DNA of 64,000 nucleotides, taken from NCBI GenBank assembly GCA_964636495.1, contig CAZWSL010000005.1:62001-126000 (forward strand), in the 5' to 3' direction. How positions within the stretch are numbered: position 1 is the first letter of the stretch; each line of letters opens with the position of its first letter. The position numbers and the translations under genes were made by a program. This document shows, in pieces, positions 18,900-26,350 of the stretch. The stretch is from Desulfobacula sp964636495. GTDB taxonomy: Bacteria > Desulfobacterota > Desulfobacteria > Desulfobacterales > Desulfobacteraceae. The notes under the pieces are model-generated. The model did no database searches and was not told where the DNA came from. It saw only the letters and a list, made by a program, of their open reading frames with translations.

Positions 18900-19679
18900 A
18901 TGACAAAAAATATCTCCATCGTGCTGGTTGAGCCCCAGGGTCCTATAAACATCGGGTCTGTCTGCAGGGTAATGATGAATTTCGGTTTTACAGGATTAAG
19001 GATGGTAAACCCTACAAAACATTACAGATCCCTTCTGGCAAAAAAAATGGCGTTAAGTGCCTTTCCAGTTCTCGAACAGGCAGCTGTTTTTAAAGATCTT
19101 AAATCTGCACTGTCAGATATCCAGATTGCTTTTGGTACCACGCGCAGATTTGGTAAATACAGGAAAAATTTTTTTACCCCTTCAGGTGCTGCAAAAAAAA
19201 TACACCACTCATATCAGGAAATCAACTGTGCCCTGGTACTGGGTCCGGAAGATACAGGACTTGAAACAAAAGACCTTGATCTCTGCCAGCATTTTATTAC
19301 CATCCCGACCCATGAAAATTATCCTTCAATGAATTTAAGCCATGCTCTTTCCGTTCTTTTGTATGAAATTTCACTGAAATCCGATGCAGGCGGCAGATAT
19401 TATGACCCAGAGCCAAAAAATCTTGCCAGAGGCAGTGAAATTGAAAATATGTTTACCCACATGAAAGAAACTCTTATCAATATTGATTTCCTTGACAGGC
19501 AGAATCCAGATCACCTGTTGAGAACTTTCAGGAGAATCTTTGGTGAAGCAGGGCTTACTTCAAGGGATGTGAGGATTATGAGGGGGCTTATGAGCAGAAT
19601 TGACTGGACAGAATCTCAAAGAAGAAAAAAGATTCACTCAGTTAAACCGCTTGGAAATAAAAAACATGCGTTAAAATAA
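18900..19679 (+). CDS. TrmJ-like SpoU-family tRNA 2'-O-methyltransferase
   Basis: The 259-residue protein is a SPOUT (SpoU/TrmH) methyltransferase. Motif 1 is VEPQGPINIGSVCRVMMNFG, motif 2 LGPEDTGL and motif 3 IPTHENYPSMNLSHALSVLLYE, which together form the trefoil knot that binds S-adenosylmethionine. The C-terminal helical extension matches TrmJ, which methylates position 32 of tRNA. It closes a short plus-strand run and is followed directly by a strong terminator hairpin. Confidence 0.88.
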   Translation: MTKNISIVLVEPQGPINIGSVCRVMMNFGFTGLRMVNPTKHYRSLLAKKMALSAFPVLEQAAVFKDLKSALSDIQIAFGTTRRFGKYRKNFFTPSGAAKKIHHSYQEINCALVLGPEDTGLETKDLDLCQHFITIPTHENYPSMNLSHALSVLLYEISLKSDAGGRYYDPEPKNLARGSEIENMFTHMKETLINIDFLDRQNPDHLLRTFRRIFGEAGLTSRDVRIMRGLMSRIDWTESQRRKKIHSVKPLGNKKHALK

Positions 19680-19683
19680 AAAA

Positions 19684-19718
19684 AATCACGGCATATGGAA
19701 AATTCATATGCCGTGATT
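19684..19718. terminator. Bidirectional intrinsic terminator
   Basis: A perfect 14-bp stem (AATCACGGCATATG paired with CATATGCCGTGATT) with a 7-base loop lies between the convergent trmJ-like and thiolase genes. A-rich sequence on its left serves the minus strand, and an AT-rich run on its right serves the plus strand. Confidence 0.8.
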
Positions 19719-19775
19719 ATTAATCTGTATAATTTAAACAGACAGGTGACTTTCCCTTATAAAAGTCTGCAACAG

Positions 19776-20951
19776 CTATTTATTTTCTACAATAAGAGCC
19801 AGTCCCTGGCCGCCGCCGATACAGAGGGTGGCAAGGCCATATTTTAAATTTCTTGCTTTCAGCTCATAGAGAAGCTTGGTTACAATAACACCGCCTGAGG
19901 CTGAAACAGGATGTCCAAGTGCAATGGCTCCACCATTGACATTAACCTTGTCCATATCCATATCCAATTCACGTATGCAGGCGATTGCCTGGGATGCAAA
20001 TGCTTCATTCAGCTCCACAAGATCAATATCTCCCATGGTAAGGCCTGCTTTTTCAAGGGCCATCTTTGTTGCCGGAATAGGTCCGATGCCCATGTATGCA
20101 GGATCAACCCCTGCTGATGCATAGGAGACTATGGAAGCCATGGGTGTGATTCCAAGTTCATCAGATTTCTCCTTTGACATGACAACCAGAGCTGATGCGC
20201 CATCATTCATTCCAGATGAAGTTCCGGCAGTTACACTCCCGCCCTTTCTGAAAGGAGGTTTTAATTTGGCAAGGCTCTCTTTTGTCGTGCCAAATCTGGG
20301 GTGTTCATCTGTATCAAATATTTTGGGATCACCTTTTCTCTGGGGAATCTCAACGGGAACAATCTGTTCCTTGAACTTCCCCTCTTTAATTGCAGTTTCA
20401 GTCAACTGCTGACTTCTAAGACCGAATGCATCCTGGTCATCCCTGGAAACATTATATTTTTCAGCGACATTTTCAGCGGTTTCTCCCATTGTATTACCAC
20501 TTAAAGGATCAAACAGGATCAATTGATCCTGGAGCTGCCCATGGCCGAGACGATAACCCCATCTAGCCTTTTTAAGCATGAAAGTAGCATTGCTCATACT
20601 CTCCATACCACCTGCCACAATAATATCGGCATCACCCGATTTGATCACCTGTGCTGCAAGCGTTATCGCCTTTATACTTCCTGCACACGCCTTGCTGATG
20701 GTGAACTGTGGTTTTTCCTGAGATATACCGGCTTTTACCGCCACAACCCTGGCTGAATTTATGGGAAGATCTCCTGTCCGGTATCCTGAAGCATAAATAA
20801 CTTCATCAATCTGATCACCTGTCAAACCGGCCCGTTTGACAACTTCTTTGATGGGAACAGGACCAAAATCAATATCGCTCAATGCTGAAAGCGTTCCGCC
20901 GAATCTACCAATTGCTGTTCTGCAGGCTGCTGCTATAACAACTTCTCTCAT
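19776..20951 (-). CDS. Acetyl-CoA C-acetyltransferase (thiolase)
   Basis: The 391-residue protein is a full-length thiolase. The nucleophilic cysteine is in ISKACAGSIKAI, the NEAFA motif in VELNEAFASQA, the catalytic histidine in IALGHPVSASG and the second catalytic cysteine in CIGGGQG. It condenses two acetyl-CoA or cleaves acetoacetyl-CoA. AGGAGG precedes the ATG. The gene stands alone, with no other beta-oxidation gene adjacent, so either direction is possible. Confidence 0.93.
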   Translation of the reverse strand: MREVVIAAACRTAIGRFGGTLSALSDIDFGPVPIKEVVKRAGLTGDQIDEVIYASGYRTGDLPINSARVVAVKAGISQEKPQFTISKACAGSIKAITLAAQVIKSGDADIIVAGGMESMSNATFMLKKARWGYRLGHGQLQDQLILFDPLSGNTMGETAENVAEKYNVSRDDQDAFGLRSQQLTETAIKEGKFKEQIVPVEIPQRKGDPKIFDTDEHPRFGTTKESLAKLKPPFRKGGSVTAGTSSGMNDGASALVVMSKEKSDELGITPMASIVSYASAGVDPAYMGIGPIPATKMALEKAGLTMGDIDLVELNEAFASQAIACIRELDMDMDKVNVNGGAIALGHPVSASGGVIVTKLLYELKARNLKYGLATLCIGGGQGLALIVENK

Positions 20952-21137
20952 ATTTCCTCCTGAAAAAATAAGGCATTCGAAAATCAGTCATCATAAAAAA
21001 AACAGGCTGTTATTCAAAAGCCTAATTGTTTACTTACTACAAACCCTATATATAGCTTTAATATAGCTGTATTATAAATACTTAAAAGTGTCAACTAAAA
21101 CCTTTACGCCTAAATTCTAAAACGTGATGGGTATAGA

Positions 21138-21593
21138 TTAATCCAGATCAAACTCTGTTCTACATTTATTGCACCTTGCAACACCCCTGAAAACTTTATT
21201 ATTGCATTCAGGGCAATAGTATCTGGCTTCTTCATCCTTAACCCATTTTTCCGTGCCAAATTTTTTCCTGTACGGAATTGAACGTAAAATCACCTTTTTC
21301 CCCACAGTCATTGGGAAATTGTCTATATATTCACACGGAAATTCATCACACTCATGGCAGCCGGAATACCCTCTGCTGCTGCTACAGCCACGGATATCAC
21401 ATTGACTGTAATGGAGAAACAGATCATCAGACATGCATCCTCTGCAATGTATATCTCTGCCTGTGATATTTTCACAGTTTGGAAGGGTTCCTTTACCCTG
21501 GACATCTCCTCTGTAAACACCAGCCACCCTCTCCTTGAATTTTTCATTATCTGCCTTATGGGCAATATAAACTGCATCATCGTTTTGGGACAA
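21138..21593 (-). CDS. DUF3795 family cysteine-rich protein
   Basis: The protein of about 151 residues has the DUF3795 pattern: a YIAHKADNEKFKERVA helix, CRGCMSDD, CDIRGC, CHECDEFPCEYI and a C-terminal zinc-ribbon (CPECNNKVFRGVARCNKC). As I recall, family members usually begin with a short CGxxC segment; this one lacks it. The only available start is TTG at 21593 because an in-frame TGA lies about 6 codons upstream. The first codon lies 5 bp after the tyrA stop, so it is translated as the last gene of the aromatic operon or is a slightly degraded copy. Function unknown. Confidence 0.7.
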   Translation of the reverse strand: MSQNDDAVYIAHKADNEKFKERVAGVYRGDVQGKGTLPNCENITGRDIHCRGCMSDDLFLHYSQCDIRGCSSSRGYSGCHECDEFPCEYIDNFPMTVGKKVILRSIPYRKKFGTEKWVKDEEARYYCPECNNKVFRGVARCNKCRTEFDLD

Positions 21594-21598
21594 GGCAA

Positions 21599-22747
21599 TT
21601 AAAATCTTTCAATCAACCTGTCAATTAAAAAGGTGCTTTCCCGAAGAGCCTGCTCACTAAAGGGCCCGAACCATTCAGATATCTTATCGAATTGTTCAAT
21701 AAACAGCTCTTTATCATTGTTTTCAAGCATTTCAAGATGATTTTTTAAAGATTCAGTGTACTCTTTTAAAAGGTTTCGTCTCTCCTGAGTTGCAAAGATA
21801 ATCTGAGAATATAAAGAGGCGTCCTGGGCAAAAAGCCTTCCGACCATACCAAGCTCAAGACGGTATATCGGGCTTGAAAATTCAAGGGTTTTTCTAAGTC
21901 TGATATCTCTTTTATATAAAAACTGTCCAAAACAGAAGGTTGCAAAATGCCGCAGAGCCTGCACAATTTCCATTATCTCATCATGTTCCCGGGCAGATGA
22001 ACCTACAATAACGGCACCCCAGACAGAAAGCTGATCAATTACCCATTGACACGCTTTTTTATCCCTGCCTGGAGTGGTCACAATGATCTGCTTGTCCAGG
22101 GAAGCTATATCAGGACCAAACAGAGGATGCAGTCCAACCACAGCTCCTTTGTGGCACTCAAGCATTTTTTTAACCGGTTTTTCCTTTATGCTGGTCAGAT
22201 CGGCAAGTACGGCACCTGATGGAAGATATGGCTTCAATTTCTCTATAACAACGGAAGTTTTTTCTATTGGTACCGATATAAGGGCAAGATCAATATCTTT
22301 ACAGAGATTTTCTACTCTGTTCCAGTCAGACTCACCAAGTATTCTCACTTCGTATCCCGACTTTCCAAAAAGAGATGCAAAAAAACTTCCCATTTCGCCA
22401 TAGCCACCGGCAATCAACACTTTACCTCCAGGCAGAATTGAACTGATCTCCATCTGATCTGTCTGTTTCACACGGGACTGGCGCAGGATTATCCTGTAGA
22501 GATCCTCCATAAAATCAGGATCAAGATGGGCTCTTTCCGCCTGGATGCGAAGTCTTGAGATCAGGTCTTCCTCCCTTGCGGGATGATATACAGGCATGTT
22601 GTGTCTTTTTTTCAGCTCAACCACCTTTATGACCTGATCATGCCTCTGGGCCAGAAGAGATAGAATCTGTGAATCTATCTGATCAATCCTATCTCTTAAA
22701 GGAGAGATCTTCTCCTGAAAAAGTTTATTATTATCTTGTTTTTTCAT
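21599..22747 (-). CDS. tyrA: Bifunctional chorismate mutase / prephenate dehydrogenase
   Basis: This protein of about 382 residues has the T-protein layout of enteric TyrA. Residues 10-95 form an AroQ-type chorismate mutase (PLRDRIDQIDSQILSLLAQR, MPVYHPAREEDLI). The prephenate dehydrogenase domain follows with the NAD site KVLIAGGYGEMGSFFASLF and the VGLHPLFGPD loop. It converts chorismate to prephenate and then to 4-hydroxyphenylpyruvate for tyrosine. The frame opens at a GTG at 22774, whose AAGGGA is too close; the ATG at 22747 is preferred. It lies 163 bp downstream of the DAHP synthase-prephenate dehydratase gene. That fusion lacks a mutase domain, so this protein probably supplies prephenate for phenylalanine too. 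Confidence 0.9.
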   Translation of the reverse strand: MKKQDNNKLFQEKISPLRDRIDQIDSQILSLLAQRHDQVIKVVELKKRHNMPVYHPAREEDLISRLRIQAERAHLDPDFMEDLYRIILRQSRVKQTDQMEISSILPGGKVLIAGGYGEMGSFFASLFGKSGYEVRILGESDWNRVENLCKDIDLALISVPIEKTSVVIEKLKPYLPSGAVLADLTSIKEKPVKKMLECHKGAVVGLHPLFGPDIASLDKQIIVTTPGRDKKACQWVIDQLSVWGAVIVGSSAREHDEIMEIVQALRHFATFCFGQFLYKRDIRLRKTLEFSSPIYRLELGMVGRLFAQDASLYSQIIFATQERRNLLKEYTESLKNHLEMLENNDKELFIEQFDKISEWFGPFSEQALRESTFLIDRLIERF

Positions 22748-22910
22748 AATTTTCAGCAGGCTGCTGTAAAACACTTCCCTTATGGCTTTGTTCCGGCTTT
22801 TTTTAATAAAAACTATCTATTCTGCAGCTGCCTGTCAACCTTTATAAGATGTTATTTCTTTATATGAAACGCTCTCCAAAACATACATCATAACAAATTG
22901 TGAAAACCGT

Positions 22911-24779
22911 TTAATATCTCCCTATTATCCTTAAAGTAGCGGATTTGTCTTTTAATTTCTCCATCACCGCTACCATGCTCTCATTTTCCAGATCTGCTTC
23001 GATATCAGCATAAAACATATATTCCCATGGTTTGCCAGGCATGGGTCTGGATTCCAGTTTAACAAGATTAATCTTATGTTCCGAGAAAATCTTCATCACC
23101 TCAAACAGGGAGCCCGGTTTATTATCTGTAGAAAACACAAGAGAGGTTTTATCTGCTTTTTCAATATCTTTAAACTCCTTGGCAATCACAGCAAATCTTG
23201 TATAATTCCTCGGATTGTCCTCAATTGATTCCTCAAGAATTTTCATGTTAAAAATTTCAGCTGCCATTGTTGACCCGATTGCAGCTGAACTCATATCATT
23301 GGATTCTTTAACCTGCCGGACAGCACTGGATGTTGCAGTTACCGGAACAAGATTCATATGGGGATATTGTTCAAGATAATTACGGCACTGGGAAAATGCA
23401 GGCGGTGGAGCAAAAATCTGTTTTATATCATCTTTAGAGACATTCTTATGAACGATCAGAGCATGTTTGACTCTTATGGTAATCTCACCTATGATTTTAA
23501 GATCATACTCCTGAAGAAGATCAAAATTTTCATGTATGGAGCCTGAAAGTGAATTTTCAAGGGGAATAACACCATATTGAGTTGTACCGGACTGCACTGC
23601 AATAAAAATATCCTTAAAAGATTTTGCAGGAACAGGTTTTATCTCATCTCCGAAAAATCCAAGGCTTGCCTTGTGGCTGTATGCTCCATACTCACCAATA
23701 AATGCAGCAGTTTTTGAAGAGTCTGCATCTAAATTATTTATTACCTCAGATTTTTTCAAATAATCAAAATCAAGCTGCTTTCCAACAACAGGAGCAATTA
23801 CATAAATATCTCTTGCCAGCTGGCCGAACTGATCAGGATACAGACTCTGGGGGCCATCTGAAAGCGCATTGTCAGGATCATTGTGCACCTCGACCATTAA
23901 TGCATCTGCACCGGCTGCAACAGCTGCCCTTGCCATGGGACTCACCTTTTCCCTGATACCTGTGGCATGGCTTGGATCGATTACAATGGGAAGATGGGTC
24001 AATTTTTTCAATACCGGGATGGCGGAAAGGTCAAGGGTATTTCTTGTATAGGGTTCAAAGGTTCTTATCCCCCTTTCACACAATATTACATTACTATTGC
24101 CACCTGCCATTATATATTCAGCAGACATAAGCCACTCCTGGATTGTTGAAGCAAGACCTCTTTTCAGTACAACAGGTTTTCCCATTTTTCCAACACATTT
24201 GAGAAGCTCAAAATTCTGCATGTTCCGGGCCCCTATCTGAACCATATCAACATACTTCATCATAAGATCAGCCTGTGCAGGTGATGTAATTTCCGTAACA
24301 ACTCCAAGTCCTGTCTCTTTTTTGACATCTGCAAGAATTTTAAGCCCTTCTTCCTCCAGTCCCTGGAATGAATAAGGTGAAGATCTTGGTTTATACGCGC
24401 CTCCCCGGAAAAGGACCGCTCCATATCTTTTAACTTCTTTTGCAATGGTCATTGCCTGTTCACGGCTTTCAACAGCACACGGTCCTGCAATCATGACGAC
24501 CCTGTCTCCTCCCACAACGACATTGCCTATTGCAACCTTTGTGTCCTCAGATTTGAAGTCACGGCTTACGAGTTTATAGGATGTTTTAATCGGCACTGCA
24601 TCCTTAACACCTTCAACCTGCTTTAATTCATCCGCACTCCTGCTGCACTTGCCAAGAATGCCTATGACACATCTGCCTCCATCAATAATCTCCCTTGCAA
24701 TGCAGCCGTCTTCAGCAAGCATGCTTTTAATTCTCTCTCTCCCTTCCTGGGTAATCTCTTTATCAAGTTCGAGTTTCAT
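22911..24779 (-). CDS. DAHP synthase fused to prephenate dehydratase
   Basis: The 622-residue protein carries the first step of the shikimate pathway and the phenylalanine-branch dehydratase in one chain. Residues 1-75 are an ACT-like leader domain. About 80-335 is a class I-beta DAHP synthase (MIAGPCAVES, FRGGAYKPRSSPYSFQG, VVLKRG, VIDPSHATG). About 358-535 is prephenate dehydratase (AFIGEYGAYSHKASLGFF, GVIPLENSLSGSI, and NYTRFAVIA with the catalytic Thr). About 541-620 is the ACT regulatory domain with the phenylalanine-binding ESRP motif. The frame is open further upstream to 24875, but GGGAGA sits 6 bases before the ATG at 24779. The upstream leader contains tandem terminator-like hairpins and an aromatic-rich reading frame, so attenuation is likely in addition to ACT feedback. 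Confidence 0.9.
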   Translation of the reverse strand: MKLELDKEITQEGRERIKSMLAEDGCIAREIIDGGRCVIGILGKCSRSADELKQVEGVKDAVPIKTSYKLVSRDFKSEDTKVAIGNVVVGGDRVVMIAGPCAVESREQAMTIAKEVKRYGAVLFRGGAYKPRSSPYSFQGLEEEGLKILADVKKETGLGVVTEITSPAQADLMMKYVDMVQIGARNMQNFELLKCVGKMGKPVVLKRGLASTIQEWLMSAEYIMAGGNSNVILCERGIRTFEPYTRNTLDLSAIPVLKKLTHLPIVIDPSHATGIREKVSPMARAAVAAGADALMVEVHNDPDNALSDGPQSLYPDQFGQLARDIYVIAPVVGKQLDFDYLKKSEVINNLDADSSKTAAFIGEYGAYSHKASLGFFGDEIKPVPAKSFKDIFIAVQSGTTQYGVIPLENSLSGSIHENFDLLQEYDLKIIGEITIRVKHALIVHKNVSKDDIKQIFAPPPAFSQCRNYLEQYPHMNLVPVTATSSAVRQVKESNDMSSAAIGSTMAAEIFNMKILEESIEDNPRNYTRFAVIAKEFKDIEKADKTSLVFSTDNKPGSLFEVMKIFSEHKINLVKLESRPMPGKPWEYMFYADIEADLENESMVAVMEKLKDKSATLRIIGRY

Positions 24780-24869
24780 CTGCTGTCTCCCGTTAAATAT
24801 GAAAAATAAAAAAAGGCTCTGGGAAAATTCCCAGAGCCTTAAACTGTAAAAACCCCGGGTGGTCTTCAT
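24780..24869 (-). CDS. Possible aromatic-rich leader peptide of the aroF-pheA fusion
   Basis: Starting at an ATG at 24869 with GGGTGG just upstream, 30 codons in frame with the main gene encode a segment in which nine residues are Phe, Tyr or Trp (RGFYSLRLWEFSQS, then a Phe-rich run). It spans both terminator-like hairpins. This resembles leader peptides of attenuated phe and trp operons, but it lacks its own stop codon and would run into the enzyme. It could equally be an untranslated region. Inference only. Confidence 0.3.
24813..24840 (-). terminator. Terminator-like hairpin in the aroF-pheA leader (proximal)
   Basis: On the minus strand AAGGCTCTGGGA pairs perfectly with TCCCAGAGCCTT around a 4-base loop, followed by a run of seven T. 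This is a textbook intrinsic terminator placed about 35 bp before the start codon of the gene it would switch off, as expected of an attenuator. Confidence 0.7.
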
Positions 24870-24885
24870 GTCCACCCGGGGTTTT
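24849..24885 (-). terminator. Terminator-like hairpin in the aroF-pheA leader (distal)
   Basis: A perfect 14-bp inverted repeat (AAAACCCCGGGTGG paired with CCACCCGGGGTTTT) with a 9-base loop, followed on the minus strand by TTTTTACAG. It lies just upstream of the second terminator-like hairpin. A third, weaker stem (9 bp, 24918-24945) precedes it. The three could form alternative structures. Confidence 0.65.
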
Positions 24886-24970
24886 AATATTTATAGTGAT
24901 GAAATACTAAACCGGATGAACGTTCCTAAAAAAGAAGAAACGTTCAAAATTAAATATTTCAATATATGTT

Positions 24971-24999
24971 GATGTAATCTGATTCATAATTGCTGTCAA
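24971..24999 (-). promoter_or_regulatory. Candidate promoter for the aroF-pheA leader
   Basis: A perfect TTGACA (24999-24994, minus strand) lies in the gap after the FAD oxidoreductase gene and upstream of all three leader hairpins. With 17-bp spacing the -10 element is only TACATC, so the assignment rests mainly on the -35 box. Confidence 0.3.
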
Positions 25000-25078
25000 T
25001 TTTAAAAAACTGCTCCAGCATATAGAGCATTGACAGTGTTGTCAAGAAAAAATAAAACAGAAAATCTGCAGTATCCGG

Positions 25079-26284
25079 TTATTTTAAAAAGGTATCTCCT
25101 TTTTCAACATCTCCCTCTTTAAAACGGCCGTACCTGAACGCATTCTCTCTGTTATCGATTTTTCCGGTGACAATATCTGCCACTTTCCTTCCTGAAGCCG
25201 GAGCCATCATCACCCCGCACCAGTAACCACAGTTCAAATGAAAGCCGTCAATCTCGTCTGAAGGTCCTATGACAGGCCTGTCATCTGGTGTATAAACATA
25301 GAATCCAGCTGATACATCCACATCCTCGGCCTTTAGATTTTCCGCAATGTTATCAAACATCGGGGTTAGCTGTGATACCCTGTGAATGGATTCAGCAGCA
25401 AAATCCCAGTCTGTTTTAGGCTCATCTGAAGGTTTGCTTTCAGGCTCATCCGGATCTACCCAGGCACATAGGACACCGCCGGCCTCCGGCCGCCAGTAGC
25501 TATGATTCGTTATATCTATTGTAAAGGGCATACTGTGGGAGATACCCGGTTCTGAAGTCCTGATATACGCTTTCTGGCGTCTTACCGTTCGAAGAGGCAT
25601 ATCCATCCCCACCATTTTTCCTACTGCGCCGGCATAGGGTCCTGCACAATTGACCACAATACGGGTTGAAATGCTTCCTTTATCTGTCTCAACACCACAT
25701 ATCCCGTTTTGATCAGTCTGAATAGCGGTCACCAATGTTTTCATAAAAAACCTGGCATCTGCAGCACCTTTAACAAAGCCATAGGTGGTTTCATGGGTGG
25801 ATATCCATCCATCCCTGTGGTTATAAGCTCCGGCAATGGCTTTAGGTGAAAGATAAGGAAATCGTTCATGAAGCTCCTCATCTTTTATCAGTTCAGAGCC
25901 AATAACCCCGAGTTCTCTATAGCGGATAAGTGCTTTCTCAAGGGAAGGCAGTTGCTCCGGATCATCAGTAACAAAAAGATATCCGTTCTGAGTCATATTG
26001 ATATCAATATCTGCTATTCCCACAACATCTTTAAAATTTTCAAGCATTTCCACGCTTGACAAAGCCATCTGAGCCATGGAACTCTCTGTAAACTGAGTAC
26101 GGAAACTCTCCACACTGGCAGCAGTACTCAATGAGGAGAGTCCTTCTCTTTTTTCCAGTAAAATCACCTTCATTCCTGCTTTTGATAACCAGAAGGCTGT
26201 AGAGGCCCCTACAATACCGCCTCCGATAACAACGGCATCTGCTGTTACATTCCCAAAATCTGCTGGTGTTACTATTTCACTCAT
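25079..26284 (-). CDS. FAD-dependent amine/amino acid oxidoreductase (DAO/SoxB-like)
   Basis: This 401-residue cytosolic flavoenzyme belongs to the D-amino acid oxidase/sarcosine oxidase-beta/dimethylglycine dehydrogenase family. The dinucleotide motif is AVVIGGGIVGASTAFWLSKAG with the acidic end LLEKRE; VVNCAGPYAGAVGKM and the C-terminal PDDRPVIGPSDEIDGFHLNCGY are family signatures. Such enzymes oxidise secondary or primary amines to imines and hence aldehydes or oxo acids. It is the last gene of the leftward unit mttB-like / ferredoxin / aldehyde oxidoreductase / this gene, so a likely job is oxidising the demethylated amine. Its electron acceptor is unknown. Confidence 0.88.
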   Translation of the reverse strand: MSEIVTPADFGNVTADAVVIGGGIVGASTAFWLSKAGMKVILLEKREGLSSLSTAASVESFRTQFTESSMAQMALSSVEMLENFKDVVGIADIDINMTQNGYLFVTDDPEQLPSLEKALIRYRELGVIGSELIKDEELHERFPYLSPKAIAGAYNHRDGWISTHETTYGFVKGAADARFFMKTLVTAIQTDQNGICGVETDKGSISTRIVVNCAGPYAGAVGKMVGMDMPLRTVRRQKAYIRTSEPGISHSMPFTIDITNHSYWRPEAGGVLCAWVDPDEPESKPSDEPKTDWDFAAESIHRVSQLTPMFDNIAENLKAEDVDVSAGFYVYTPDDRPVIGPSDEIDGFHLNCGYWCGVMMAPASGRKVADIVTGKIDNRENAFRYGRFKEGDVEKGDTFLK

Positions 26285-26350
26285 CTTTTTAGCTCTCCTC
26301 GGGTTCGCTTAAAAAACAGATAATCTGTTTTTACAAATATTCTATTATGG

